A DNA stretch of 64,000 nucleotides. Source: Alterluteimonas quercicellularis (GTDB lineage Bacteria > Pseudomonadota > Gammaproteobacteria > Xanthomonadales > Xanthomonadaceae). The translations under genes were made by a program, and so were the position numbers. The DNA is taken from contig NZ_JAIWPR010000025.1 in the NCBI RefSeq assembly GCF_021191635.1, positions 27,608 through 91,607 on the forward strand. Reading direction: 5' to 3'. The stretch's first letter is position 1, and the number at the start of each line of letters is the position of its first letter. This document shows positions 1 through 7,728 of this stretch, one piece after another. The notes beneath the pieces are model-generated. The model worked only from the letters and a program-made list of their open reading frames with translations. It ran no database searches and had not been told where the DNA came from.

Positions 1-1804
1 CGACGGCCTCGGCGAACAGCGCGTAGGTGTTGCGCGCGCCGTCGAACCAGGAGCCGCCCTGCTGGGTGATCAGGCCGTTGGCCGCATCCTCGTTGCCCGG
101 CGTGTGGAAGGTCTCGCGGCTGGCGTTGAAGCCGAACGCCGCGCGCACCTCGCCGGCCGGCAGGGTGTGGATCGGGCCTTCGATCCTGCCGTCCAGGGTG
201 TGCAGCCGGGTCCACGAGTGGATGTCGAAGGTCGGGTATGCCTCGCGCAGCAGCGCCGCGTTGGCTTCGCTGATCTCGCCGAACCTGTACGCCGGGTTGT
301 CGGAGATGATCACGCGGCCCGTGCCCGGGTCGACGGTGTACGGGCCGAACGCGCGCTCGAAGCCTTCCAGGTTGACGTTGGTGGTCTGGTAGGTGACCGA
401 GTGGGTGCCGGCGGTCGCGAAGGCGGTCTCCCAGCTCCAGTCGCCGGCGAGGCCGCGCAGGCCCGCCAGCGCGCGGTAGCTCTTGTCGGTGTTGCGCTGG
501 CCGAAGTGGCCGTCGCCGACGTCCTGCATGAGGTACTGCAGGCCGACCACGCCGCCCATCAGCGCCTTCAGCTCCGGGCTGGCGTGGTTGTAGACGTTGT
601 TCGGCCCCAGGTAGGGGTAGAAGAACTGGTTGACGTTCGTGCCGGTGTTGCGCGAGAACCAGCTGGTCGGGTTGCCGGTGGTGGTGGCGAAGGCGCGCGG
701 GGTGCCGCCGTTGGCGCGCAGGTCGATGTCGGTATAGGTCGCCTCGGCGAAGGCCTCGGTGGTCTCGCCGATCAGGAAGTGGGCGTTGACGTAGGCGGTG
801 ATGCGCTCGGACTCCGCGCCCGCGTCGACCTCGTTGTTCATCCAGGTCTGCCAGATGCAGCGGGTGCCGGCCGCCTCGGTGATCGCGTTGCGGCAACCCG
901 GCGCGGCTTCCTGGACGCGCGCGTCGGTGACCGGATCGAACGCGAAGTAGGAGCCCGGGTTGAACACCCCCGGCGCGCTGCCGGTGCCCAGGCGCAGGTT
1001 GTCGACGTAGCTGGGGTTGTTGACGTAGTACTGGGCGGGGCGCTTGTCGTACCAGTCGCTCAGCGGGATCGCGTCGCGCCGGTACAGGTTGACCGAGCCG
1101 TAGACGTTGTAGCGGTCCTCGTCCAGGTCGCCGAAGCCGCCGGTGAAGCTGGCCTGGTGCTCGCCGTAGGAATCGATGCGCGACGAGCGGTCGGTGGTGA
1201 CGCTGAACTCGGCGCCCTGGTACTCGCGCCTGGTGATGACGTTGATCACGCCGGCGACCGCGTCGGTGCCGTACACGGCCGAGGCGCCGTCGGTCAGCAC
1301 CTCCATCCGCTCGACCGCGGCGGCGGGGATCGAGTCGATGTTGACGAACTGGGTCTGGAAGCCGGCGGGGGCGCCGTAGTACGACAGGCGCCGGCCGTTC
1401 AGCAGCACCAGCGTGCCCTGCGCGCCGAGGCCGCGCAGGTTGGCCTGCGAAGCGCCGTCGGAGCCGGTGAACAGCGACTTGTAGTCCTGCTGCGCCGGGC
1501 GCGCGGCCGGCAGGTTGTCGAGCACCTGCAGCAGGGTCCGGGCGCCCATGTTCTCGATGTCCTGCCTGCTGACGATCTGCAGCGGCGACGAGGTCTCCAC
1601 GTCGGTGCGCTTGATGTTGGATCCCGTCACCTGGATGCGGGCCAGCTCGGTGGTCTTGCCGGGGTCGCCGGTATCGGCCGCCTCAGGTTCGGCGTCGGCG
1701 GTCTGCGCGTGGGCCGAAGCGGTCGCGGCCAGCGCGGCGGCGAGGGCGATCGACAGGGACTTGGCGGACATGATGCGGCGGTGGCGGCAGCGGGCGGGCA
1801 ACAT
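1..1804 (-). CDS. TonB-dependent outer-membrane receptor (C-terminus cut by window edge)
   Basis: An outer-membrane receptor that would import a large substrate, probably a glycan given its neighbours. About 600 residues are visible. They include an N-terminal signal peptide with an Ala-rich core ending near ASAHAQ (about residue 33), a plug domain with LRGLGAQGTLVLLNGRR and YGTDAVAGVINVITRR, and the start of the beta-barrel. The start at 1804 was chosen because GAGGAG lies about 6 nt upstream; an in-frame ATG at 1771 would also give a signal peptide but has no such site. No STN domain is seen, so this is a plain importer rather than a sigma-signalling receptor. It lies 122 bp downstream of the GH31 glycosidase on the same strand and is probably co-transcribed with it. 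The substrate assignment is inferred from context only. Confidence 0.93.
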   Translation of the reverse strand, partial: MLPARCRHRRIMSAKSLSIALAAALAATASAHAQTADAEPEAADTGDPGKTTELARIQVTGSNIKRTDVETSSPLQIVSRQDIENMGARTLLQVLDNLPAARPAQQDYKSLFTGSDGASQANLRGLGAQGTLVLLNGRRLSYYGAPAGFQTQFVNIDSIPAAAVERMEVLTDGASAVYGTDAVAGVINVITRREYQGAEFSVTTDRSSRIDSYGEHQASFTGGFGDLDEDRYNVYGSVNLYRRDAIPLSDWYDKRPAQYYVNNPSYVDNLRLGTGSAPGVFNPGSYFAFDPVTDARVQEAAPGCRNAITEAAGTRCIWQTWMNNEVDAGAESERITAYVNAHFLIGETTEAFAEATYTDIDLRANGGTPRAFATTTGNPTSWFSRNTGTNVNQFFYPYLGPNNVYNHASPELKALMGGVVGLQYLMQDVGDGHFGQRNTDKSYRALAGLRGLAGDWSWETAFATAGTHSVTYQTTNVNLEGFERAFGPYTVDPGTGRVIISDNPAYRFGEISEANAALLREAYPTFDIHSWTRLHTLDGRIEGPIHTLPAGEVRAAFGFNASRETFHTPGNEDAANGLITQQGGSWFDGARNTYALFAEAV

Positions 1805-1926
1805 CGGTGGCTCCTCGGGTTTCGCGGCGCAGGGGGCGCCGCGGGCGGTGAGTGGTCGGCAGGCGGCGGTGCGCGCCCGCGGCACGCGGGCCGCGGGCGT
1901 CGCAGCGGGAAGGAAGCGGGATCGGC

Positions 1927-4900
1927 TCATGGCGCGACGACGGTCGCGGCGTCGCCCTCCTGCCCGACCAGGACCGCGTTGGCCCAGTTGCCGCAGACCG
2001 CATCGGGATCGGCGCCCTGCGCACCCAGCGTGCGCAGGCTCAGGCGCGCCAGGCCGCGGACGTCGATCTCGGGCTTGACCACGGCGGGCGCGCGGACCAG
2101 GCCGCTGTCGTACAGCAGGCGGCCGTCGCCCCAGACCTGGAACCGCAGCCCGCCGGCGGCCCTGCAGCCGTCGTCGATGCCCAGGTCGGCGCGCAGCAGC
2201 CGCCAGCCGCCCTCGAGCCGCAGGTCGATGCGGCCGTCCGCGCCCATCCCGAGCCCGCGGCGGAAGTGCAGGCCGTTCATGCGCATCTCGCCGCCGCCGC
2301 GGGCGCGGTCGCGGGCCACCGTGGCCTGCAGCGCGGGCGGCAGGTCCAGTGCGGACAGGTCGCGCTGCAGCGGCGCGCGCTCGGGCGGCCGGTGCTCCAG
2401 CACGTGGAAGGTGGACAGGGCGATCGGGCGCACGTCGCGCGGCTGCAGCGCATCGTAGGCGCGCGGCGCGCCGTCCTCGGGCGCCGCGTCGTCGCCGTCG
2501 CCGCCGCGCGGGTCGTGCACGCTCAGCGCGCGGAAGCGCAGCAGGCGGCCGGCGCGCGGCGCGAACGCGATGGTCTGCGGGCCTTCCTGCAAACGCAGGC
2601 GGCCGCTGGCGACCGGCTCGCCCCATTCGCCGTTGCTGTCGGCCAGGTACACCTCGTAGTCGCGGATCTGGCCCTGCTTCCAGTGCGCATCGCTGCGTGG
2701 CGCCAGCTCGATGCCGTCGATCAGGCGGCGCTCGCCGAAGCCCAGGGTCCACTCGTGCGCGCCGGTGCGCACCGCCTGGTTGCGCACGCTGCGGAACCAG
2801 GTGGCGGGGTCGTCGTCGAACGCGTTCTCCAGTGCGTGGCCGGGTTCCTCGGCGGGGCGGGCGACCACCATCACGCCGTCGGGCGGCAGCGCCCGGCCCA
2901 GCGCCGGCGCGTCGGGGAAGGCGTCGTCGGGTGCGCCCGCGGCGGCGGCGAAGCCCAGGCGGAACGCGAGCGGGCGGCGGATGTCGATCTCGCCGCTGCG
3001 CGCGTGCAGGGTGCCCAGGCGCTCGGCCGGGTCGAAGTACCAGCCTTCCGCGCCGGCGTCGAAGGCGGCGCGGCCCGGCAGCTCGGGCAGCGCGCGGCCG
3101 TCCAGTTCCACCGCGTCCGGGGGCGTGCGGGCGAGCACCCGCAGGGCGTAGCGGCGCTGCGGCAACTGGCCCCGGTAATGGCCCGAGACCGCGCCGATGC
3201 GCACCACGACGTCGCCGCTGCCTTCCGCGGGCGCTTCCATCTCGACGGCCTGCTCGGCGTACTCGCCCTCGGCATGCCGGCGGGTCTCGCCGTCGTCCTC
3301 GTACAGCACGTAGCGCGACGCGCCCTGCGGGTACAGGTCGAGGGTCAGCTCGTCCAGCGGCTTCTCGCCGTCGAACAGCATCGCCGGGTACATCGGCAGG
3401 ATCGCGCCGGCGCGCACGAACACCGGCAGCGTGGCCAGGTCCACCCGGCGGTCGATGCGGCGGCCCTGCGCGCCGGCCAGCACCCGGCGGCCGTCCCAGT
3501 AGTCGATCCACAAGCCCGCGGGCAGATGGATGTCGCGGCGCCAGCCGCGGCTGGCGGCCTGGCTGCGGTAGACCGGCGCCACCAGCAGTTCGCGGCCGAG
3601 CAGGAACTGGTCCTTGTAGGCCTCGGTCCAGGCGTGCGGGTCCTGCGGGTGGTCCCACATCAGCCCGCGCACGATCGGCGCGCCGCTGCGCGCGGCCTCG
3701 CGCGCCAGGCCGTACATGTACGGCGTCAGGCGCATCTTGAGCTTGAGGGTGGCGCGGTTGATGCCGCGGTAGGGCTCGTCGAACGCCCACGGGTGCTTGC
3801 GCGCGCTCGCCGACCAGCCGGACATGCCCATCAGCACCGGGGTGAAGCTCTTCCACTGCAGGTCGCGGGTGTAGGTCTCGGCGCTGCCGCCGAAGATGGC
3901 GTCGACGTCGCCGGTGGCGTACGCGATGCCCGACAGGCCCGAGCCGATCAGGGTGGGGACGTGCCAGCGGATGTAGTCCCAGCTCGCGCTCTGGTCGCCG
4001 GTCCAGGCCACGGCGTAGCGCTGGATGCCGGCCCAGCCCATCACCGTCCACAGGAACGGGCGCGCGTCCGAGTTGTCGAGGATGCCGTCGAACGCGGACT
4101 TGTTGGCGTCCATCGCGAACTGGTAGCCCTTGCCGGTCCAGGCCACGTCGAGCTTCTGCGCGCGGCTGCCGGCGGTGCCGACCTCCCACGCGATCTGGTC
4201 GACGCCGTCCTCGGTCCACAGCCCGGTGCGGAAGCCGAGCGCCGCCAGCCCCGCCACCACCTCGGGCAGGTCCTCGTAGCCGCAGCCGTAGCCGTCGTTG
4301 GGCAGGATCCAGCCGCCCGGCATGTCGTGCTCGCGGTAGCGGCGGGCGACGCTGTCGACCACGTCGAGGGTGGTGCCGGTGGGGCCGTCGCTCCAGCCCT
4401 CCGGCACGGTGCCCGGCTTGGCGGCGTTGTCGCCGTCGTTGTAGCAGTCGGCGTCGCCGTAGGAGAGCGCCCAGCGCGGCAGCAGGCCGGCGCGCCCGGT
4501 GAGCGCGGTGTAGCGGTCGAGCAGCGCGTGCAGGCCCGGGCCGACGAAGTAGTAGGCGTCGAAGCGGTCTTCCCGGTGCAGCAGCGTCGCCTGGTCGGCC
4601 TGGCGCAGGTCGTAGACGCCGTCGCGCCAGGTGTTGCGCAGCATGCCCCAGCCGCGGGAGCTGAGCAGCATCGGCGCCGGGCTGGGGCGGTCGCCTTCCT
4701 CCCAGCCGCCGGAATAGGAGATCTCCAGCTCGCGGCCCTTGAACTCGAAGCGGCCGTTCTGCTGCCCGCCGCCGAAGAAGCGCTCGTCGGCGTCGCTGGA
4801 CAGCACCTGCACGCTCTGCCCATCGTCCAGGTCCAGCGGCTGGCGCTCCTGCCACAGGGGATGCGCCGTGCCGTCCTCAATGCGCGCCAGCGCCAGCCGC

Positions 4901-5268
4901 AGCGGCCGGCGCGCGATGCGCAGCTCCAGCGCCTCGGTGCGGATGCGCACCTCGTCCGCGTCCTCCTCGTAGGCGAATGCCGGCGCCTCGGCCGGCTGCG
5001 GCAGCACGATCGGCGCGGCCTGGTCGCCGGGCGGGCTCAGTTCGCCGTCGCGGCCCGCGCGCACGCGCAGGGTGTCGGCGCGCAGCAGGTCCACGCGCAT
5101 GCGCAGGCCGCGGTCGGTGCGCAGCTCCCAGCCGGGCGTGCCGTCGGGCGAGGCGTCGGCGACGATGCCGACGAGGTCGCCGGCGGGCTCGGCCAGGGCG
5201 GCCGGCGAGCCGGCGAGGCACAGGCACGCCAGCACGGCGGATCGCCAATGGTGCTGTCCGAATCGCAT
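1927..5268 (-). CDS. Secreted GH31 glycosidase with F5/8C and NPCBM modules, probable alpha-N-acetylgalactosaminidase
   Basis: Expected to hydrolyse terminal alpha-GalNAc (or a related alpha-sugar) in the periplasm or outside the cell. The product is about 1113 aa: a signal peptide ending near AALAEP, an N-terminal beta-sandwich, a GH31 barrel, C-terminal beta domains, a discoidin-like F5/8C module (about 790-925) and an NPCBM module (about 985-1110). In the barrel, WTGDQSASWD (Asp425) matches the GH31 acid/base motif. FAMDANKSAF (Asp387) sits where classical GH31 enzymes have DMNE, with Lys390 in place of Glu. F5/8C and NPCBM modules are common on GalNAc/Gal-active enzymes, and a GH31 branch of alpha-GalNAcases is known. 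An upstream in-frame ATG at 5292 would add eight residues (MKGGGASD) before the signal peptide; neither start has a strong ribosome site. It is divergent from agaS. The exact specificity is inferred. Confidence 0.85.
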   Translation of the reverse strand: MRFGQHHWRSAVLACLCLAGSPAALAEPAGDLVGIVADASPDGTPGWELRTDRGLRMRVDLLRADTLRVRAGRDGELSPPGDQAAPIVLPQPAEAPAFAYEEDADEVRIRTEALELRIARRPLRLALARIEDGTAHPLWQERQPLDLDDGQSVQVLSSDADERFFGGGQQNGRFEFKGRELEISYSGGWEEGDRPSPAPMLLSSRGWGMLRNTWRDGVYDLRQADQATLLHREDRFDAYYFVGPGLHALLDRYTALTGRAGLLPRWALSYGDADCYNDGDNAAKPGTVPEGWSDGPTGTTLDVVDSVARRYREHDMPGGWILPNDGYGCGYEDLPEVVAGLAALGFRTGLWTEDGVDQIAWEVGTAGSRAQKLDVAWTGKGYQFAMDANKSAFDGILDNSDARPFLWTVMGWAGIQRYAVAWTGDQSASWDYIRWHVPTLIGSGLSGIAYATGDVDAIFGGSAETYTRDLQWKSFTPVLMGMSGWSASARKHPWAFDEPYRGINRATLKLKMRLTPYMYGLAREAARSGAPIVRGLMWDHPQDPHAWTEAYKDQFLLGRELLVAPVYRSQAASRGWRRDIHLPAGLWIDYWDGRRVLAGAQGRRIDRRVDLATLPVFVRAGAILPMYPAMLFDGEKPLDELTLDLYPQGASRYVLYEDDGETRRHAEGEYAEQAVEMEAPAEGSGDVVVRIGAVSGHYRGQLPQRRYALRVLARTPPDAVELDGRALPELPGRAAFDAGAEGWYFDPAERLGTLHARSGEIDIRRPLAFRLGFAAAAGAPDDAFPDAPALGRALPPDGVMVVARPAEEPGHALENAFDDDPATWFRSVRNQAVRTGAHEWTLGFGERRLIDGIELAPRSDAHWKQGQIRDYEVYLADSNGEWGEPVASGRLRLQEGPQTIAFAPRAGRLLRFRALSVHDPRGGDGDDAAPEDGAPRAYDALQPRDVRPIALSTFHVLEHRPPERAPLQRDLSALDLPPALQATVARDRARGGGEMRMNGLHFRRGLGMGADGRIDLRLEGGWRLLRADLGIDDGCRAAGGLRFQVWGDGRLLYDSGLVRAPAVVKPEIDVRGLARLSLRTLGAQGADPDAVCGNWANAVLVGQEGDAATVVAP

Positions 5269-5320
5269 GTCCGAAGCGCCCCCGCCCTTCATCGGATCGG
5301 TCTGGAGACCGGTGCGACCG

Positions 5321-5350
5321 ACTCTAGGGCCGGCTGTCGAAGAAAGTCAA
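5321..5350 (-). promoter_or_regulatory. Predicted sigma-70 promoter for the GH31 gene
   Basis: On the minus strand TTGACT (5350-5345) is followed after 18 bp by TAGAGT (5326-5321). Transcription would start near 5314, just upstream of either candidate GH31 start. Pyrimidine-rich boxes containing CTTTC lie just upstream (about 5351-5400) and could be regulator contacts. This was read by eye. Confidence 0.5.
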
Positions 5351-5470
5351 CGGATTGGAAAGAAATTAGAAGGATATTTCATGTAGAAAAGAAAGGTCTG
5401 GTCGGCTGCATATTTCGTACAGGGCGGCGGAAGTCGCAGAGATCGCTTAGAAAAAGGGTGAATTCGCGAA

Positions 5471-5564
5471 CGAAACCGCGCCATGGCCATTTCTTTCGAT
5501 TTATGCGCTTCGAAGCTGTTTCGGTTGGTATCTTTCGATTTGTGTTTCGATATTTGACTTTTCG
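5471..5564. promoter_or_regulatory. Candidate AgaR operator cluster (TTTCG direct repeats)
   Basis: Five direct copies of TTTCG start at 5494, 5519, 5533, 5545 and 5560, and one inverted copy (CGAAA) is at 5471. The longer context CTTTCGATTT occurs twice (from 5493 and 5532). The region is much richer in A+T than its surroundings. DeoR-family repressors such as AgaR and GlpR bind TTTCG-like repeats, and a DeoR-type gene lies in this locus. The last box abuts the -35 element of the agaS promoter, which fits repression. The remainder of the 315-bp gap holds only the two predicted promoters; no open frame here looks real. Confidence 0.5.
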
Positions 5565-5582
5565 CAAGTTCGCGCGCATCGT
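5554..5582 (+). promoter_or_regulatory. Predicted sigma-70 promoter for the agaS-led operon
   Basis: TTGACT (5554-5559), a 17-bp spacer and CATCGT (5577-5582). The -35 is close to consensus and the -10 is weak. A start near 5589 would leave a short leader before the agaS ATG at 5608. A TTTCG box overlaps the spacer beside the -35. Confidence 0.45.
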
Positions 5583-5607
5583 GCGCCGACGCAACCGGAA
5601 CTCCCGA

Positions 5608-6765
5608 ATGGACGCCTCCCTGCGCAACCCCGCGCCCCTCGCGCCGCCGCCGGGCGGCCACCACACCGCCGAAGAGATCGCGCAGCAGCCGGCGCTCTGG
5701 AGCGCCCTGGCCGATGCGCTGGACGGCGCGCGCGCGCAGATCGACGGCTTCCTCGGCGACTGGCTGGCGCGGCCCGACCACCGGGTGCTGTTCGCGGGGG
5801 CGGGCAGTTCGGGCTTCCTCGCCGAACTGGTGGCCGATGCGGTCCAGGCGCAGTGGCCGGCCGACGTGCGCGCGCTCCACACCACCCGCCTGCTGACGCA
5901 CCCCGCGCTCTACCTGCAGCGCGAGCGTCCCACCCTGCTGGTGTCGTTCGGCCGCAGCGGGTCGAGCCCGGAAAGCGTGGCCGCGGTGGACCTGGTGCGC
6001 GAGCGGGTGGCGGTCCCGCGCTTCCTCGACATCACCTGCAACCCGGACGGCGCGCTGGCGCGGCGCGGCGCCGGCCGGGACGACACCCTGACCCTGCTGA
6101 TGCCGCCGGCCAGTTGCGACCGCGGCTTCGCCATGACCAGCAGCCTGACCTGCATGCAGCTGGCCGCGCTGGCGGCGTTCGACCGCCAGCCGTGGCCGCA
6201 GCGGCTGGCGCGCCTGCGCCAGGTGGCCGAGTGCGGCCGGCGCGCGCTGGCCGAGTGGGACGACGGCATCGCCGCGCTGGCGGCCGGCGACGCGTACTCG
6301 CGCGTGGTCTACCTCGGCAGTGGGCCGCTGGAGGCGCTGGCGCGCGAGTCCGCGCTCAAGCTGCTGGAACTGAGCGCCGGCCGCGTGATCGCGCTGGCCG
6401 ACACCCCGCTGGGCTTCCGCCACGGCCCCAAGTCGACCTTGAACGGGGACGCGCTGGTGGTGGTACTGCGCAGCGCCGACCCGCTGGCGCGCCTGTACGA
6501 GCGCGACCTGCTGGACGAACTGCGGCGCGAGGGCGTGGCCGGCCGCGTGCTGTCGGTGGGCCCGCGGCGGGACGACGGCGAGGACGACTTCGCGCTCGCC
6601 GTCCCCGCGCTGCCGGACCCGTGGCTCGCGCCCGTGTGGCTGACGCTGGCGCAGCGCTACGCCCTGCGCCGCTCCGCGGCGCTCGGCTTGAGCCCGGACG
6701 ATCCGTTCCCGGACGGCACCGTCAACCGGGTCGTGCAGGGCGTCACCCTGCATCCGGGGCGCTGA
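5608..6765 (+). CDS. agaS: SIS-family galactosamine-6-phosphate deaminase/isomerase (AgaS-like)
   Basis: Expected to convert galactosamine-6-phosphate to tagatose-6-phosphate plus ammonia in the cytoplasm. The 385-aa product matches the usual AgaS length and has two SIS domains: VLFAGAGSSGFLAEL followed by SFGRSGSSPESV in the first, and VYLGSGPLEALARESALKLLELSAG with GFRHGPKS in the second. The start at 5608 removes an implausible upstream extension and fits the predicted promoter. It is the first gene of a plus-strand operon with the ROK kinase 11 bp downstream. A SIS-type glucosamine-6-phosphate deaminase (NagB-II) has the same fold. The neighbouring agaZ and DeoR-type genes favour the galactosamine reading. 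Confidence 0.85.
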   Translation: MDASLRNPAPLAPPPGGHHTAEEIAQQPALWSALADALDGARAQIDGFLGDWLARPDHRVLFAGAGSSGFLAELVADAVQAQWPADVRALHTTRLLTHPALYLQRERPTLLVSFGRSGSSPESVAAVDLVRERVAVPRFLDITCNPDGALARRGAGRDDTLTLLMPPASCDRGFAMTSSLTCMQLAALAAFDRQPWPQRLARLRQVAECGRRALAEWDDGIAALAAGDAYSRVVYLGSGPLEALARESALKLLELSAGRVIALADTPLGFRHGPKSTLNGDALVVVLRSADPLARLYERDLLDELRREGVAGRVLSVGPRRDDGEDDFALAVPALPDPWLAPVWLTLAQRYALRRSAALGLSPDDPFPDGTVNRVVQGVTLHPGR

Positions 6766-6776
6766 GGCGAGGGCGC

Positions 6777-7700
6777 ATGCAGGCCTGCTACGGCATCGAC
6801 GTCGGCGGCAGCAAGATCGAGCTGGTCGCGTTCGACGGCGCCATGGCCGAGCGCCATCGCCAGCGGGTGGAGACGCCGGCGCAGGACTATCCCGCGTTCC
6901 TCGACGCCGTCGAGGCGCTGGTGCGCGGTGCCGATGCGGCGCTCGGGCGGGCCGCCGAGGCCGTCGGCATCGGGCTGCCGGGCGTGGTCGAGCATGACGG
7001 CGGGCGCCAGCTCAGCGCCAACGTGCCCGCGCTGACCGGCCGCACGGTGCGCGAGGACCTGCGGCGGCGGCTGGGGCGAACGCTGCGCTTCGGCAACGAT
7101 CTGCAGTGCTTCGCGCTGTCGGAGGCCAACGGTGGCGCCGCCGACGGCTACCCCAGCATGTTCGGCGCCATCCTCGGCACCGGCGTCGGCGGCGGCTACT
7201 GCCTCGGCGGCCGCCTGGTGGCCGGCCACAACGGCATCGCCGGCGAATGGGGGCACTGGAGCGTGCCGGCCGAGCTGCTGGCCCGCCACGGGCTGCCGCT
7301 GCTGGACTGCCCCTGCGGCCTGCGCGGCTGCGTGGAGCGCTACGTCTCCGGCGGCGGCCTGTCGCTCATCCATCGCCACGCCGGCGGCGACGGCGCAGCG
7401 GCGCCGGAGATCGTCGCGCGCGCCGAGGCGGGCGACGCCGTCTCCGAGGCCGCGCTCGGCGTCCACCGCGAGTTCCTCGGCCACACGCTGGCGGCGCTGA
7501 TCATGGCGATGGACCCGCACGTGATCGTGCTGGGCGGCGGGCTGTCGAAGACGCGGCGGCTCTACCGCGACCTGCCCGGCGCCATCGCCCCGTTCCTGTT
7601 CGCGGGCGTCCGCGTGCCGCCGATCGTGCCGCCGCGCTTCGGCGACGCCGGCGGGGCGCGCGGCGCCGCGCTGCTGTCGCGCCTGCACGCGCCGTCGTGA
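6777..7700 (+). CDS. agaK: ROK-family sugar kinase, probable N-acetylgalactosamine kinase
   Basis: ATP-dependent phosphorylation of an N-acetylhexosamine at C6 after import. The protein has 307 aa. The N-terminal phosphate loop is YGIDVGGSK (Asp8). ILGTGVGGGYCLGG is the ROK core, and GEWGHWSV is followed by the zinc-binding cluster CPCGLRGCVERYVSG. VIVLGGGLSK closes the C-terminal ATP subdomain. All ROK hallmarks are present. It sits directly downstream of agaS and upstream of agaZ, so GalNAc is the likely substrate. Related ROK kinases act on GlcNAc or glucose, and sequence alone does not settle this. Confidence 0.8.
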   Translation: MQACYGIDVGGSKIELVAFDGAMAERHRQRVETPAQDYPAFLDAVEALVRGADAALGRAAEAVGIGLPGVVEHDGGRQLSANVPALTGRTVREDLRRRLGRTLRFGNDLQCFALSEANGGAADGYPSMFGAILGTGVGGGYCLGGRLVAGHNGIAGEWGHWSVPAELLARHGLPLLDCPCGLRGCVERYVSGGGLSLIHRHAGGDGAAAPEIVARAEAGDAVSEAALGVHREFLGHTLAALIMAMDPHVIVLGGGLSKTRRLYRDLPGAIAPFLFAGVRVPPIVPPRFGDAGGARGAALLSRLHAPS

Positions 7701-7728
7701 CCGTCCCCTTCCCCCCGGAGCCCGCGCC

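Noticed and set aside
104..6700. Very long plus-strand open frames antisense to the TonB receptor and GH31 genes
   Set aside because: Their translations are Arg/Val/Gly/Ala-rich with no domain and mirror the codon structure of the real minus-strand genes. High GC removes stop codons in antisense frames.
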